Notes: generated by a model from the sequence alone, not told the origin. A DNA stretch of 64,000 bases from Eubacterium sp. OM08-24 (GCF_003438075.1 NZ_QSTA01000004.1:62001-126000), one strand, 5' to 3'. Numbered from the stretch's first letter, positions 53,365 to 62,531 are shown. A program made the numbers and translations.

Positions 53365-53862
53365 ATGGACAATTACAACAACGATTCTTGGAATAATAAC
53401 CAAAATCCACAGCAAAATCAGAATACATATTCTGCACAGGACTATCAGCAGCCATACGGTTCGCAAAACTATTCCGCACAGGATTATCAGCAGCCTTATG
53501 GCGCAGACAACAGTCAGAATAATTCTTACCAGCAGCCTTATGGCTCAGGCTACAATCAAACACCGTCTTATCAGCAGCCAAACTATAACAATATCAACAA
53601 TGATGACGAGCATGTTTCTGTACTTATGTGGATTGGTATATTCTGTATCAACCTTATTCCTTGTGTGGGCAGCCTTGTTTATTTCATAATGATGTTTGTA
53701 TGGGCATTTGGCAGCACACCTAAAAAGTCACTTAAAAACTTTGCAAGAGCACAGCTGATTGTACTTGCTGTTGTTGTTGTTATTTTTCTTATTTTGTTTA
53801 TTACTTCATTGGCAACAGGAGCTGCTATATTTAGCAGCACAAATCGTTACAGCTATTATTAA
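53365..53862 (+). CDS. Gln/Asn/Tyr-rich membrane protein of unknown function
   Basis: This 165-residue protein has a low-complexity N-terminus (about 1-78) containing two copies of YSAQDYQQPYG and several QQPYG units. Two membrane helices follow (about 88-113 and 132-154). The layout (Pro/Gln/Tyr-rich head followed by paired helices) is seen in DUF4190-like small membrane proteins. GGAGGA lies 5 nt before ATG 53365. Function is unknown. Confidence 0.75.
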   Translation: MDNYNNDSWNNNQNPQQNQNTYSAQDYQQPYGSQNYSAQDYQQPYGADNSQNNSYQQPYGSGYNQTPSYQQPNYNNINNDDEHVSVLMWIGIFCINLIPCVGSLVYFIMMFVWAFGSTPKKSLKNFARAQLIVLAVVVVIFLILFITSLATGAAIFSSTNRYSYY

Positions 53863-53877
53863 TAGCACATTTCAGAG

Positions 53878-54297
53878 GTGGTAAAAATAATTACTCCATA
53901 TAAAACCTATCAGAAAATATTGGTGTTTTTGTTGCCGTTTGCGTCTGTCGGATTTGCGTATTTGTTTTCGCTTTTCGTTTTCAGATACATAACATTACCA
54001 TCCTGCTACCTGTATGAGCTTACGGGCATTTATTGCCCCGGCTGCGGCTGTACGAGGTCGGTTTTCGCTCTCATTCATGGAGATGTTTTGTTATCATTAA
54101 GGCAAAACCTCTTGGTGATATCCTCACTTATAGTATTGTGCATACTTTATATAGAGTTTGTTTTCAGAGCATTCGGGAAAAAGCTCCGTACATTTATTCA
54201 CAGCAAATACTTTTGGTGGACGGCATTCGTTATAGTAATGATATATGCTGTGCTTAGAAATATATTTCCTGTGCTTGCGCCTATTGAGTTTGCATAA
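53878..54297 (+). CDS. DUF2752-family membrane protein
   Basis: This protein of about 139 residues has three membrane helices and the DUF2752 signature GIYCPGCGCTRSVFALIHGD. The start is uncertain: GTG 53878 overlaps the AGAGG site at 53874-53878, and a rare start a few codons later (ATA 53887 or ATT 53890) would have better spacing. Function is unknown. It follows the Gln/Tyr-rich protein by 15 nt and probably shares its transcript. Confidence 0.75.
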   Translation: MVKIITPYKTYQKILVFLLPFASVGFAYLFSLFVFRYITLPSCYLYELTGIYCPGCGCTRSVFALIHGDVLLSLRQNLLVISSLIVLCILYIEFVFRAFGKKLRTFIHSKYFWWTAFVIVMIYAVLRNIFPVLAPIEFA

Positions 54298-54365
54298 AAT
54301 TTAATAATCACTTAAAAAGGCAATGAAAGTTGCCTTTTTATTTTTGAAAAAATTTTAAAAAAGTG

Positions 54366-54394
54366 TTGACAAACGGAAAATTATGGTATATACT
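54366..54394 (+). promoter_or_regulatory. Sigma-A promoter of rubrerythrin
   Basis: TTGACA (54366-54371) and TATACT (54389-54394) are 17 bp apart. Confidence 0.7.
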
Positions 54395-54405
54395 ATATAT
54401 AAATA

Positions 54406-54420
54406 TAGTAATCATTACTA
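54406..54420 (+). promoter_or_regulatory. PerR/Fur-like operator
   Basis: TAGTAAT, one base, ATTACTA is a perfect 7-1-7 palindrome. It shares the TAAT-N-ATTA core and spacing of the PerR box (TTATAAT-N-ATTATAA). It lies just downstream of the -10 element, where a repressor would block transcription of an oxygen-stress gene. Confidence 0.6.
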
Positions 54421-54471
54421 AAATTAATATTTTAAATAGAAAATATGAGATTTTGAAAGGATTGAATTATT

Positions 54472-55011
54472 ATGGCAAACAAATATGCAGGCACACAGAC
54501 AGAGAAAAACTTACTTGAGGCTTTCGCAGGCGAGTCACAGGCAAGAAATAAATATACATACTTTGCGTCTAAGGCAAAGAAAGACGGCTTTGAGCAGATT
54601 TCATCTTTATTCCTTAAAACAGCCGATAATGAAAAGGAACACGCAAAAATGTGGTTCAAGGAATTAAACGGAATCGGTAGCACAGCCGAAAACCTTGCCG
54701 CAGCCGCTGAGGGTGAAAACTACGAGTGGACAGATATGTACGAGGGATTTGCAAAGACAGCAGAGGAAGAGGGATTCCCTGAACTTGCAAAGAAATTCCG
54801 TATGGTTGGTGCAATCGAAAAAGCTCATGAGGAGCGCTATCGTGCATTGCTCCACAATGTAGAGATGCAGGAAGTTTTTGCAAAGAGCGAAGTTAAGGTA
54901 TGGGAGTGCCGTAACTGCGGTCACATTGTAGTAGGTGAAAAAGCCCCTAAGGTATGTCCTGTATGCGCACATCCACAGTCATATTTTGAAATTCACGCAG
55001 AGAATTATTAA
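54472..55011 (+). CDS. rbr: Rubrerythrin
   Basis: This 179-residue protein reduces hydrogen peroxide in anaerobes. The ferritin-like domain (about 1-140) carries the di-iron ligands in [21 protein letters not shown] and IEKAHEERY. The C-terminal rubredoxin-like domain has CRNC and CPVC. It has its own promoter and a PerR-like operator. Confidence 0.95.
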   Translation: MANKYAGTQTEKNLLEAFAGESQARNKYTYFASKAKKDGFEQISSLFLKTADNEKEHAKMWFKELNGIGSTAENLAAAAEGENYEWTDMYEGFAKTAEEEGFPELAKKFRMVGAIEKAHEERYRALLHNVEMQEVFAKSEVKVWECRNCGHIVVGEKAPKVCPVCAHPQSYFEIHAENY

Positions 55012-55122
55012 TTTGAGTGAATTGTGGTTTGACTTGTTTTTGTGAGCTACTGTGTAAAATTTAACTTTTAGTTTGCAAAATATAAAAGATTAAAAACCTC
55101 AACTTTGTGTGTAAAACACAAT

Positions 55123-55166
55123 AAAAAGCAGTCAGTATTAAAACAACAATACTGACTGCTTTTTCT
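55123..55166. terminator. Bidirectional terminator between rubrerythrin and the DtxR-family gene
   Basis: AAAAAGCAGTCAGTATT and AATACTGACTGCTTTTT form a 17-bp perfect stem with an 8-base loop. Confidence 0.9.
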
Positions 55167-55175
55167 TTTGGTTAA

Positions 55176-55577
55176 TTATTCGTTGGTTTTGTTGGCAGCT
55201 TTATCGGCTAAAATTCCTGTAAGCTTTTTTAATGCAATAAAGCTCTCTTCGCTTATATCGTGCTCAATTTTGCAGGAATCTTCATAGGCGGTGCTTTCGT
55301 TTACGCCGAGCGAGATCAAGAGCTCCGCAATGAAATTGTGCTTTTCAAGAATTTTTTGCGCAATTTCCATTCCGCTGTCGGTTAAGGTGATGTAACCTTC
55401 GCCGTCCATAATAATGTAATTGTTCTCTCTTAATTTTTTCATAGCAACGCTTACGCTTGGCTTAGAAAATCCGAGCAGGTTCACTATATCTATTGAACGA
55501 ACGCAGCCTCGTTTTTGCTGAATTAAAAGTATAGCCTCAAGATAATCTTCTGACGATTTGTGAACTGATAATGACAA
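55176..55577 (-). CDS. DtxR/MntR-family metal-dependent regulator
   Basis: This 133-residue regulator has a winged-helix domain (SSEDYLEAILLIQQKRGCVRSIDIVNLL) and a short dimerisation domain with HNFIAELL and CKIEHDISEE, where the metal ligands lie. I start at TTG 55577, 8 nt after AAGGAG (55591-55586); the longer GTG frame from 55586 begins inside that site. No C-terminal SH3 domain is present, as in MntR-type proteins. The metal is not clear. Confidence 0.88.
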   Translation of the reverse strand: MSLSVHKSSEDYLEAILLIQQKRGCVRSIDIVNLLGFSKPSVSVAMKKLRENNYIIMDGEGYITLTDSGMEIAQKILEKHNFIAELLISLGVNESTAYEDSCKIEHDISEESFIALKKLTGILADKAANKTNE

Positions 55578-55589
55578 TAAAAACACTCC

Positions 55590-55617
55590 TTGAACAATGA
55601 TGAAAAATAATGTTCAA
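55590..55617 (-). promoter_or_regulatory. Inverted repeat at the start of the DtxR-family gene
   Basis: TTGAACA and TGTTCAA (55590-55596, 55611-55617) are perfect arms of an imperfect 28-bp palindrome that overlaps the gene's own ribosome site. It is a candidate autoregulatory operator. Confidence 0.45.
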
Positions 55618-55855
55618 TCCCAAAATACATTATGTTGATTAAATATTACAAAAACATTAAATGCTTATATGTATTTATTGTAACATATTTTAGAGGGATT
55701 GTAAAGTTAATAATTATTAATATCTTTATATTTGCCAAATATTTTTTAGTACAAAATTTTACTTGCTATTTTATGGAATATATCGTAAAATTATAGACAA
55801 AGGATAGCTATTAAAATCAGCTTGATATGATATATAGATGAAAGGACGATTTATT

Positions 55856-56377
55856 ATGTCACAGAATCCTGTAATTACTATTGAAATGGAGAACGGCTCT
55901 GTAATTAAAGCCGAGCTTTATCCTGAAATTGCACCAAACACAGTAAATAACTTTTTAAGCCTTGTAAATAAAGGCTTTTATGACGGACTTACTTTTCACA
56001 GAGTAATTTACGGCTTTATGATTCAGGGCGGTTGTCCTGACGGAACAGGTATGGGCGGCCCTGGTTACAGCATTAAGGGCGAATTTGCTATCAATGGTTT
56101 TGAAAATAACCTCAAGCACACAGAGGGTGTTCTCTCTATGGCTCGCTCAATGATGCCGAACTCAGCAGGCTCACAGTTCTTTATCATGCACAAGAATGCG
56201 CCTCACCTTGACGGTCAGTATGCCGCTTTCGGTAAGGTAATTGATGGTATGGATGTTGTAAACAAGATTGCTGAGTGCGACACAGACTTTGCAGACAAGC
56301 CGCTTGACGCTCAGATTATGAAAAAGGTTACAGCCGATACCTTTGGCGTTGAGTATCCCGAACCTGAAAAGTGTTAA
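55856..56377 (+). CDS. ppiB: Cytoplasmic cyclophilin-type peptidyl-prolyl isomerase
   Basis: This 173-residue isomerase has no signal peptide. Core motifs are GLTFHRVIYGFMIQGG, SMARSMMPNSAGSQFFI and [20 protein letters not shown] 55856 follows AAAGGA by 9 nt; the ATG at 55838 lies before that site. galE starts 32 nt later. Confidence 0.93.
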   Translation: MSQNPVITIEMENGSVIKAELYPEIAPNTVNNFLSLVNKGFYDGLTFHRVIYGFMIQGGCPDGTGMGGPGYSIKGEFAINGFENNLKHTEGVLSMARSMMPNSAGSQFFIMHKNAPHLDGQYAAFGKVIDGMDVVNKIAECDTDFADKPLDAQIMKKVTADTFGVEYPEPEKC

Positions 56378-56409
56378 TTAAAGTTATATAATGTAGAAAG
56401 GTGATTATT

Positions 56410-57420
56410 ATGAATGTTTTGCTTACAGGCGGCGCAGGCTACATTGGTACACATACCTGCATTGAACTTATAAACGCAGGTCATACAGTAGTTGTTGCCG
56501 ATAATTTTTCAAACAGCTCTCCAAAGGCTATTGAAAGAGTTGAGGAGATTACAGGTAAAAAAATTCCGCTTTATAATATTGATGTTTGTGATGTCGAGGC
56601 ACTCGACAAGCTCTTTGCCGAAAATAAAATTGACGCTGTAATTCATTTTGCAGGATTAAAGGCAGTAGGCGAGAGCTGCGAGATTCCTGTTGCTTATTAC
56701 AGAAATAACCTTGATTCTACACTTGCTTTGCTCGAGGTTATGAAGAAATATTCGGTAGCAAACTTTGTTTTCAGCTCATCTGCTACTGTATACGGTATTC
56801 CCGAGAGAGTTCCGCTCGTGGAAACAATGCCGACTGGCTGCACTAACCCATACGGTTGGACAAAACTTATGAATGAGCAGATTCTTACCGATGCAGCTAA
56901 GGCTGACAACAATCTTTCGGTTGTACTTTTAAGATATTTCAATCCTATCGGCGCTCACGAAAGTGGCAGAATAGGTGAGAACCCTAACGGTATTCCAAAC
57001 AACCTTATGCCATATATTACTCAGGTTGCGGCAGGCAGACTTAAAAGACTCGGCGTGTTTGGCAATGATTATCCTACTCATGACGGCACAGGCGTAAGAG
57101 ATTATATCCATGTGGTAGATCTTGCAAAGGGTCATGTAAAGGCTATTGATTATGCCGAAAAGCATAAGGGCACAGAAATCTTTAACCTCGGCACAGGCAC
57201 AGGTTACAGCGTTCTTGATATTGTAAAGGCTTTCAGCAAGGTAAATAATATTGAAATTCCTTATGATATAAAGCCGAGAAGAGCGGGCGATATTGCAGAA
57301 TGTTATGCCGATCCGACAAAAGCATATGAAATTCTCGGTTGGAAAGCCGAAAAGACCCTTGAAGATATGTGCCGTGACTCATGGAACTGGCAATCTCATA
57401 ATATAAATGGGTACGAATGA
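56410..57420 (+). CDS. galE: UDP-glucose 4-epimerase
   Basis: This 336-residue SDR enzyme interconverts UDP-glucose and UDP-galactose. GGAGYIGTHT binds NAD, and the catalytic YGWTK (YxxxK) and SSSATVYG strands are present. GTGVRDYIHVVDLAKGH is typical. ATG 56410 follows GAAAGGTG by 6 nt. Confidence 0.95.
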   Translation: MNVLLTGGAGYIGTHTCIELINAGHTVVVADNFSNSSPKAIERVEEITGKKIPLYNIDVCDVEALDKLFAENKIDAVIHFAGLKAVGESCEIPVAYYRNNLDSTLALLEVMKKYSVANFVFSSSATVYGIPERVPLVETMPTGCTNPYGWTKLMNEQILTDAAKADNNLSVVLLRYFNPIGAHESGRIGENPNGIPNNLMPYITQVAAGRLKRLGVFGNDYPTHDGTGVRDYIHVVDLAKGHVKAIDYAEKHKGTEIFNLGTGTGYSVLDIVKAFSKVNNIEIPYDIKPRRAGDIAECYADPTKAYEILGWKAEKTLEDMCRDSWNWQSHNINGYE

Positions 57421-57502
57421 CCGAAAAAACAATCTTGTTTTTGTGCAATCAAACAAAATAACACGAATTTATAAAAATTGCTCTCCAAAATGTCAAAATC
57501 AA

Positions 57503-57532
57503 TTGACTTTTGGGGAGTTTGTATTATATAAT
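57503..57532 (+). promoter_or_regulatory. Promoter of the scaffoldin gene
   Basis: TTGACT (57503-57508) and perfect TATAAT (57527-57532) are 18 bp apart, 44 bp before the start. An imperfect hairpin upstream (about 57481-57522) partly overlaps the -35 and may end galE transcription. Confidence 0.6.
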
Positions 57533-57576
57533 ATAAAAGCTTATAGAAGCATTACTATTAAAGGAGGAAAAAAGAA

Positions 57577-60500
57577 ATGTTCAAAAAAGCATTAAGCCTT
57601 GTCGTTTCTCTTATGCTTATGGTAACTTCATTGTCATTTGCAGCAATTTCAGTTTCTGCTGCAGATACAACATATGTAGTTGCCGGCGCAGAAGAACTTT
57701 GCGGCGTTTTATGGAAGGGTACTCCAGAAGAAGCTCCTGCAAATGTTATGACAGACAATGGCGACGGTACTTACACAAAAGTATTTACCAATGTTCAGCC
57801 GGCATCAGGTCTTACACTTAAGGTTGTAGAAAATGGTGCTGACGGTTCACAGAACTGGATTGGCGACGCAACAGGCAATAACATTACATTTAATGTAACT
57901 GCTGCAAGTGATGTAACAGTAAAATTTGATTCTTCTACTAAAGAAATCACTGTTACAGGCGACGGCGTTCAGTTTGTAACAAATCTCGATATCGACAGCA
58001 TCAATGCTGTTGGTAACGGCGACCCTGATGATGAAGCTTGGTTAAACGGTGCAGCTTGGGATCCTACAGCTAACCCTATGACAGAAGTTTCAGACAAAGT
58101 TTATGAGATTACATTCAAGAATGTAACTAAGTTCGACAACTATCAGGTTAAGTTCGCAGCTAACGGCAAGTGGACTGACAGTTGGGGCGCTGCAGCGGAA
58201 AACTTCACACCTGAATCAGGCGTAGAGTTTGACGCAGCATATAACGGAGAGAACCTTACCGTTAATGTTCCTTATGAATTTGCTGATGTAACACTCAAGC
58301 TCGACCTCACAAACTTTGATTATGCTACAAAGTTAGGTGCTAAGGCTACTGTAACAGTAACAGACACATCAACTCAGGTTGAAACAACAGAGGCTGATAC
58401 AACAGTTGAGCCAACTACTGCTGCTCCTGCTACACAGCCAACAGCTGCTGCTCAGAAAGCACCTCTTACAGTAAATGCTACTTCAAATGTTTTCTCAACT
58501 GCAAAGGCTGAGTATAACAGCGAAACAAATCAGGTTACTGTAAGCTACTACCTCGACACAGATTATGACCTTGTAAACCTTGAATGGTACTTCACATTTG
58601 ACAGCGAAGTATTTACTGTAAACAACAAGAATAATCTTGATTCAACAGGTAAGAAACTCGGCATTATGCCACAGATTACAAGCGGTTATGTAATCAACAC
58701 AAGTATACCCGGCAAGGTAAACGCTAACGCATCTGACCTTGGTCTTTACACAATTAATAAAGACATTCCTTTCGCAAAGATCGTATTGGATGTAAAAGGT
58801 ACTCCTGAGAATGTTGAAACAACAGTAAACATGAATGTAAGAGTTCTCACAAAGGGTGAAATGGACTTTGATACAATGAGAGTTGATCCTGATTCAATGG
58901 TATCATATGTTTGCGATTACATCATTCATGATGCATCTTACATCAAAGCAGCTACAACAAAGCTCACAGAGTCAACATTTGTTCCATCAACAGAGTCAAC
59001 AGAAGCTCCTGAAACAACAGTAGCTCCTGAGACAACAGTTCCTGAAACAACTGCAGCTCCAGAGACAACAGTTCCTGAAACAACAGCTGCACCTGAAACA
59101 ACAGTTCCAGAGACAACAGCTGCACCAGAGACAACAGTTCCTGAAACAACTGTAGCTCCAGAAACAACAGTTCCAGAGACAACTGAGGCTCCTGAAACAA
59201 CAGTAGCTGCAACTACAGAAGAAGCTCCTGCTGGTGCTCTTAATGTAAATGCTACTTCTAACTTATTCCCTGCATCATCTAAGGTTGTTGCAGGTGACGA
59301 AGAGTATGTAACAGTAACTTATTACTTTGAGTCAGAGAAGAATGTTCTTAACGCAGACTTCAACCTTACTTATGACCCAACAATGCTCGCTCTTGACAGT
59401 GTTATGACTCCTTACACAAACGGTGTAGTAGTAAACTCTGCAACAGCAGGCAAGGTTTATGGCAATATGTCAAGCCTTAATCTTTACAACTTCAACCAGA
59501 AGACACCATTTGTTTCAGTTGTATTCAAGAGACTTGGTCTTGGCGAAACAGATGTAAACCTCACAGTTGATAACCTTACACTCTCACTTGCAAACGCTGA
59601 AGGTGTAACAGATGAAGCCCAGGAAGAGGGCCTTGTAAGAGATGGCGTTCTTGCTGAAACATCAACAAAATATTCAGTTGAAACTGAAATTCAGGCAGGT
59701 AAAGTTACACCTGTTGTTCCAACAACAGCTGAACCAACAACAGCTCCTGCTCCTGCAGGTTCAACATATGTAGTAGCAGGTTCAGAAGAACTTTGCGGTG
59801 TTTTATGGAAGGGCAGCCCGGAAGAAGCTCCTGAAAATGTTATGACAGCTAACGGCGACGGTACATACACAAAGGTATTTACCAATGTTCAGATTGCTGA
59901 TTCACTTCAGCTTAAGGTTGTAGAAAATACAGCTGATGGCGGTCAGAATTGGATCGGTGATAACGGAGACAACAATATAACCTTTAATGTTGTTGCCGCT
60001 TGTGATGTAACAGTTACATATGACAGCAATACAGGCAAAATCACTGTTTCAGGTGACGGTGTTCAGATCGTTTCTGATATTGAAATCAAAAGCATGCATG
60101 CTGTTGGTAACGGTGACCCTGATGATGAATCATGGTTAAACGGTGCAGCTTGGGATCCAACAGCTAATGAGATGGAGCAGGTTGCAGATAAGGTTTATGA
60201 GATTACATATCACAATGTACCTAAGTTTGACAACTACCAGGTTAAGTTCGCAGCTAACGGCAAATGGGCTGACAGCTGGGGCGGTGCAGAAGAGAACTTC
60301 TCACCTGTATCAGGCGTTGCATTTGACGCTACATACAATGGTCAGAACCTCACTGTAAATGTACCATATGAGCTTGCTGATGTAACACTCAGAATTGACC
60401 TTTCAAACTTCAACTATGCTACAAAGCTCGGCGCAGTTGCTACAGTAACTGTAACAGAAGCTTCTCAAGTACCAACAACAGCTCCTGAAACAACAGTTCC

Positions 60501-60819
60501 AGAAACAACAGTACCTGAGACAACAGTACCTGAGACAACAGTTCCAGGCACAACAGCTCCAGAGACAACTGTACCTGAAACAACAGTTCCAGGCACAACA
60601 GTTGAGCAGGACACAACAGTAGCTCCTGCAACAGGCGCAACATCAGCAACAGGTTCAACAGTTAAGCCTGGTACAGCTGATACAGCTAACAAGGGTAATA
60701 ATACAACTAATAACAACGGTACAGTTAAGACAGGTAATGCATCTATGGCAGTAGCTATCCTCCTTGTACTTGTATCTGCTACTGGTGTAATTTACTTTAC
60801 CCGCAAGAAGATTAAATAA
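57577..60819 (+). CDS. sca5: Sca5-like cell-surface scaffoldin with two X25-type starch-binding modules and two cohesin-like modules
   Basis: This 1080-residue protein has a signal peptide (1-28). Residues 31-262 and 729-960 are near copies of a bilobed module: lobe 1 opens YVVAGAEELCGVLWKG, lobe 2 contains NGDPDDEAWLNGAAWDPTAN. The type resembles X25 modules of pullulanases and of R. bromii Sca5, which bind starch helices. Two cohesin-like beta-sandwiches lie between (about 297-455 and 554-700). The linkers are repeats of PETTV/APETTVPETT (about 470-550 and 965-1010). The C-terminus reads VKTGNAS, a membrane helix and RKKIK, like a sortase signal but without the usual Pro. The gene has its own promoter, AAGGAGG 9 nt before ATG, and a strong terminator. 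The Sca5 name is by recalled architecture. Confidence 0.8.
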   Translation: MFKKALSLVVSLMLMVTSLSFAAISVSAADTTYVVAGAEELCGVLWKGTPEEAPANVMTDNGDGTYTKVFTNVQPASGLTLKVVENGADGSQNWIGDATGNNITFNVTAASDVTVKFDSSTKEITVTGDGVQFVTNLDIDSINAVGNGDPDDEAWLNGAAWDPTANPMTEVSDKVYEITFKNVTKFDNYQVKFAANGKWTDSWGAAAENFTPESGVEFDAAYNGENLTVNVPYEFADVTLKLDLTNFDYATKLGAKATVTVTDTSTQVETTEADTTVEPTTAAPATQPTAAAQKAPLTVNATSNVFSTAKAEYNSETNQVTVSYYLDTDYDLVNLEWYFTFDSEVFTVNNKNNLDSTGKKLGIMPQITSGYVINTSIPGKVNANASDLGLYTINKDIPFAKIVLDVKGTPENVETTVNMNVRVLTKGEMDFDTMRVDPDSMVSYVCDYIIHDASYIKAATTKLTESTFVPSTESTEAPETTVAPETTVPETTAAPETTVPETTAAPETTVPETTAAPETTVPETTVAPETTVPETTEAPETTVAATTEEAPAGALNVNATSNLFPASSKVVAGDEEYVTVTYYFESEKNVLNADFNLTYDPTMLALDSVMTPYTNGVVVNSATAGKVYGNMSSLNLYNFNQKTPFVSVVFKRLGLGETDVNLTVDNLTLSLANAEGVTDEAQEEGLVRDGVLAETSTKYSVETEIQAGKVTPVVPTTAEPTTAPAPAGSTYVVAGSEELCGVLWKGSPEEAPENVMTANGDGTYTKVFTNVQIADSLQLKVVENTADGGQNWIGDNGDNNITFNVVAACDVTVTYDSNTGKITVSGDGVQIVSDIEIKSMHAVGNGDPDDESWLNGAAWDPTANEMEQVADKVYEITYHNVPKFDNYQVKFAANGKWADSWGGAEENFSPVSGVAFDATYNGQNLTVNVPYELADVTLRIDLSNFNYATKLGAVATVTVTEASQVPTTAPETTVPETTVPETTVPETTVPGTTAPETTVPETTVPGTTVEQDTTVAPATGATSATGSTVKPGTADTANKGNNTTNNNGTVKTGNASMAVAILLVLVSATGVIYFTRKKIK

Positions 60820-60852
60820 TCTTTTATAAGCAATAAATAAAACATAGTTTTT

Positions 60853-60881
60853 CGCCCTCCGTTAATTCGGAGGGCGTTTTT
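60853..60881 (+). terminator. Terminator of the scaffoldin gene
   Basis: CGCCCTCCG (60853-60861) and CGGAGGGCG (60868-60876) form a perfect stem followed by TTTTTG. Confidence 0.9.
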
Positions 60882-61601
60882 GCGTTTAAATTAAAATTTT
60901 GAAAATTAAGGTTCTTTACCAAAAGTTGCGTTAAATAGTGTTTAGCGAACAAAGTTTAGTTAAATAAATATAAAATTTAGGTCAACCCTTTTTAAAGGGT
61001 TGCGGGTTTGGGCAGAGCCCATTAAACAGTAAAAATGAACTTATTTTCAATAAAAAATAAACGGTTGAATTTATTATAGAATAACTAAACTTTAGATTAA
61101 TCAAGACTTTAGTGGAAAACAAAAGTAAAGACTAATGGGTGGCAGAAAGTAAGAAAGTTGCACTTGAGCAATCTTAGAGAAAAGGTACTCTAAAGGATAC
61201 AAAAGTTTGCGTGTGTGGGTAATTTGCCCTTGGAAAGAGGCAAATTAGTCGTTTTAGTAGCGCAGCTTTTTCCTATGTTGCTGTCGCATTTTAGGCTATC
61301 ACCATTATGTTCAGCCCCGAACGGCAAGTCGTTTGGCTATCAGAATTTGAAATAGCATAAAGCATTTGTGGGCATTGCCTACAACCTTTGAAAAGGTTGA
61401 GTAAACTTTTAACTTTGGGACGAAAAGTTTGGCTTTTGCCGTACTTTGTTGCCCGACAAAAAATAATCTGATAAAACATAATTCCTGAAAATGATTAAAA
61501 ATTGAAATTGAGAATGTACTATTTAAAAATAAAGTCTAAAATTTTTGCAAATCAATAAGAAAAAATCACATAAAATTCAGATTAAAAAATGTATTAGTTC
61601 A
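60882..61601. other. Gene-free stretch rich in hairpins
   Basis: I find no convincing gene here. Short frames on the minus strand (such as 61291-61479) lack a ribosome site. Perfect or near palindromes occur at AACCC..GGGTT (about 60983-61001), TGGGC..GCCCA (61009-61021), AATTTGCC..GGCAAATT (about 61220-61246) and CAACCTTT..AAAGGTTG (61382-61399). A 27-base segment (61431-61457) recurs at 21514-21540 with two differences. It may be a repeat element or structured RNA. Confidence 0.5.
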
Positions 61602-61630
61602 TTGAAATTTTGTTAATAATATTATATAAT
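61602..61630 (+). promoter_or_regulatory. Sigma-A promoter of the small cohesin-like gene
   Basis: TTGAAA (61602-61607) and TATAAT (61625-61630) are 17 bp apart, 29 bp before the start codon. Confidence 0.65.
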
Positions 61631-61659
61631 AGAAATACTATGATTAAGGATTTGATTTT

Positions 61660-62499
61660 ATGTTGAAAAAAATTAAAACTGCTATTGCTTACTGCTCTGC
61701 AATGCTCATGATTGTTGCCGCAACTATGAGCGCAAATGCTGCCAATGAAGTCACAATTAATGATTCGGCTAATGTTGCGGTCGGCGATACTTTTACATAC
61801 TCTATGTTCATTTCAGATGCACAGAGCGGAATAATGGGTATGCAGGCATATGTTTTTTATGATACAGATTACCTTGAAATTGATACATCATCAATTAGCT
61901 TTGAAACTCTCAACGGCGTAATTTACAACGGAAACCTTGACGGATATATGACTTTTAATTTTTCTGATATAAATAATTATGCTGACTTTTCATCAAGATC
62001 TCAACTCGTATCAATGAATTTTAAAGTTAAAAAAGCCGGCAATACTAATGTAAGATATTTTATCAAGGAAATGTATGACAGCAATATGGTAACTCTTTCT
62101 GCCTATACTATAACCTATGATATAGTTTATAATGAAAAAACTATTGTGTCCGACCAAATTCCTGTTGTTGAGGATTCAGAGAAATATATCAATCACTACC
62201 AAGGCAATTTCATAAATTACCTTGACGGCAAGGGCGATGATAATACAAATGAGAAGAACGACCACAAGGCGGTAATAGGAGAAAAAACTACTATGGTTCC
62301 GCAAAATAATCAAAATGACAATCAGTACACAGATGTTACTCAAAACGGTTCGGGCTCATCGGTTACAACAATTGTAATCGTTTGCGGCTGCGTTCTGCTT
62401 GCGGCGGCTATTGCAGGAGTAATGTATTTCAGAAATAAAGAAAACAAGAAAAATGAGGTAAATACTGATAGTGATAATATTGACAATGATATGCCGTAA
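61660..62499 (+). CDS. Membrane-anchored protein with one cohesin-like module
   Basis: This 279-residue protein has a signal peptide (about 1-28), then a single beta-sandwich (about 29-165) with cohesin-like features: an opening NVAVGDTFTYSMFISDAQSGI, MQAYVFYDTDYLEID, and LVSMNFKVKKAGNTNV. An Asn/Asp-rich linker (about 166-233) leads to a membrane helix (about 235-257) and a charged tail. No sortase-type TG motif is present, so it should stay as a membrane protein. AAGGA lies 9 nt before the ATG. It may be a short cell-surface receptor for a dockerin or for another scaffoldin. The cohesin call is by pattern. Confidence 0.7.
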   Translation: MLKKIKTAIAYCSAMLMIVAATMSANAANEVTINDSANVAVGDTFTYSMFISDAQSGIMGMQAYVFYDTDYLEIDTSSISFETLNGVIYNGNLDGYMTFNFSDINNYADFSSRSQLVSMNFKVKKAGNTNVRYFIKEMYDSNMVTLSAYTITYDIVYNEKTIVSDQIPVVEDSEKYINHYQGNFINYLDGKGDDNTNEKNDHKAVIGEKTTMVPQNNQNDNQYTDVTQNGSGSSVTTIVIVCGCVLLAAAIAGVMYFRNKENKKNEVNTDSDNIDNDMP

Positions 62500-62531
62500 T
62501 GTGACGGCTTGGTTTATATAATTATCCTTGG

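Noticed and set aside
58964..59212. Minus-strand open frames of Leu/Gln-rich protein over the PETT linkers (also 60440-60716)
   Set aside because: They are shadows of the repetitive Thr/Pro/Glu linker codons, without start signals.
58990..59220. CRISPR-like regular repeats
   Set aside because: The period is a few codons of PETTV-type linker in a coding frame; there are no spacers and no palindromic repeats.
61291..61479. 62-codon minus-strand frame in the hairpin region
   Set aside because: No ribosome site, no recognisable domain, and it spans several inverted repeats and the shared 27-base repeat.
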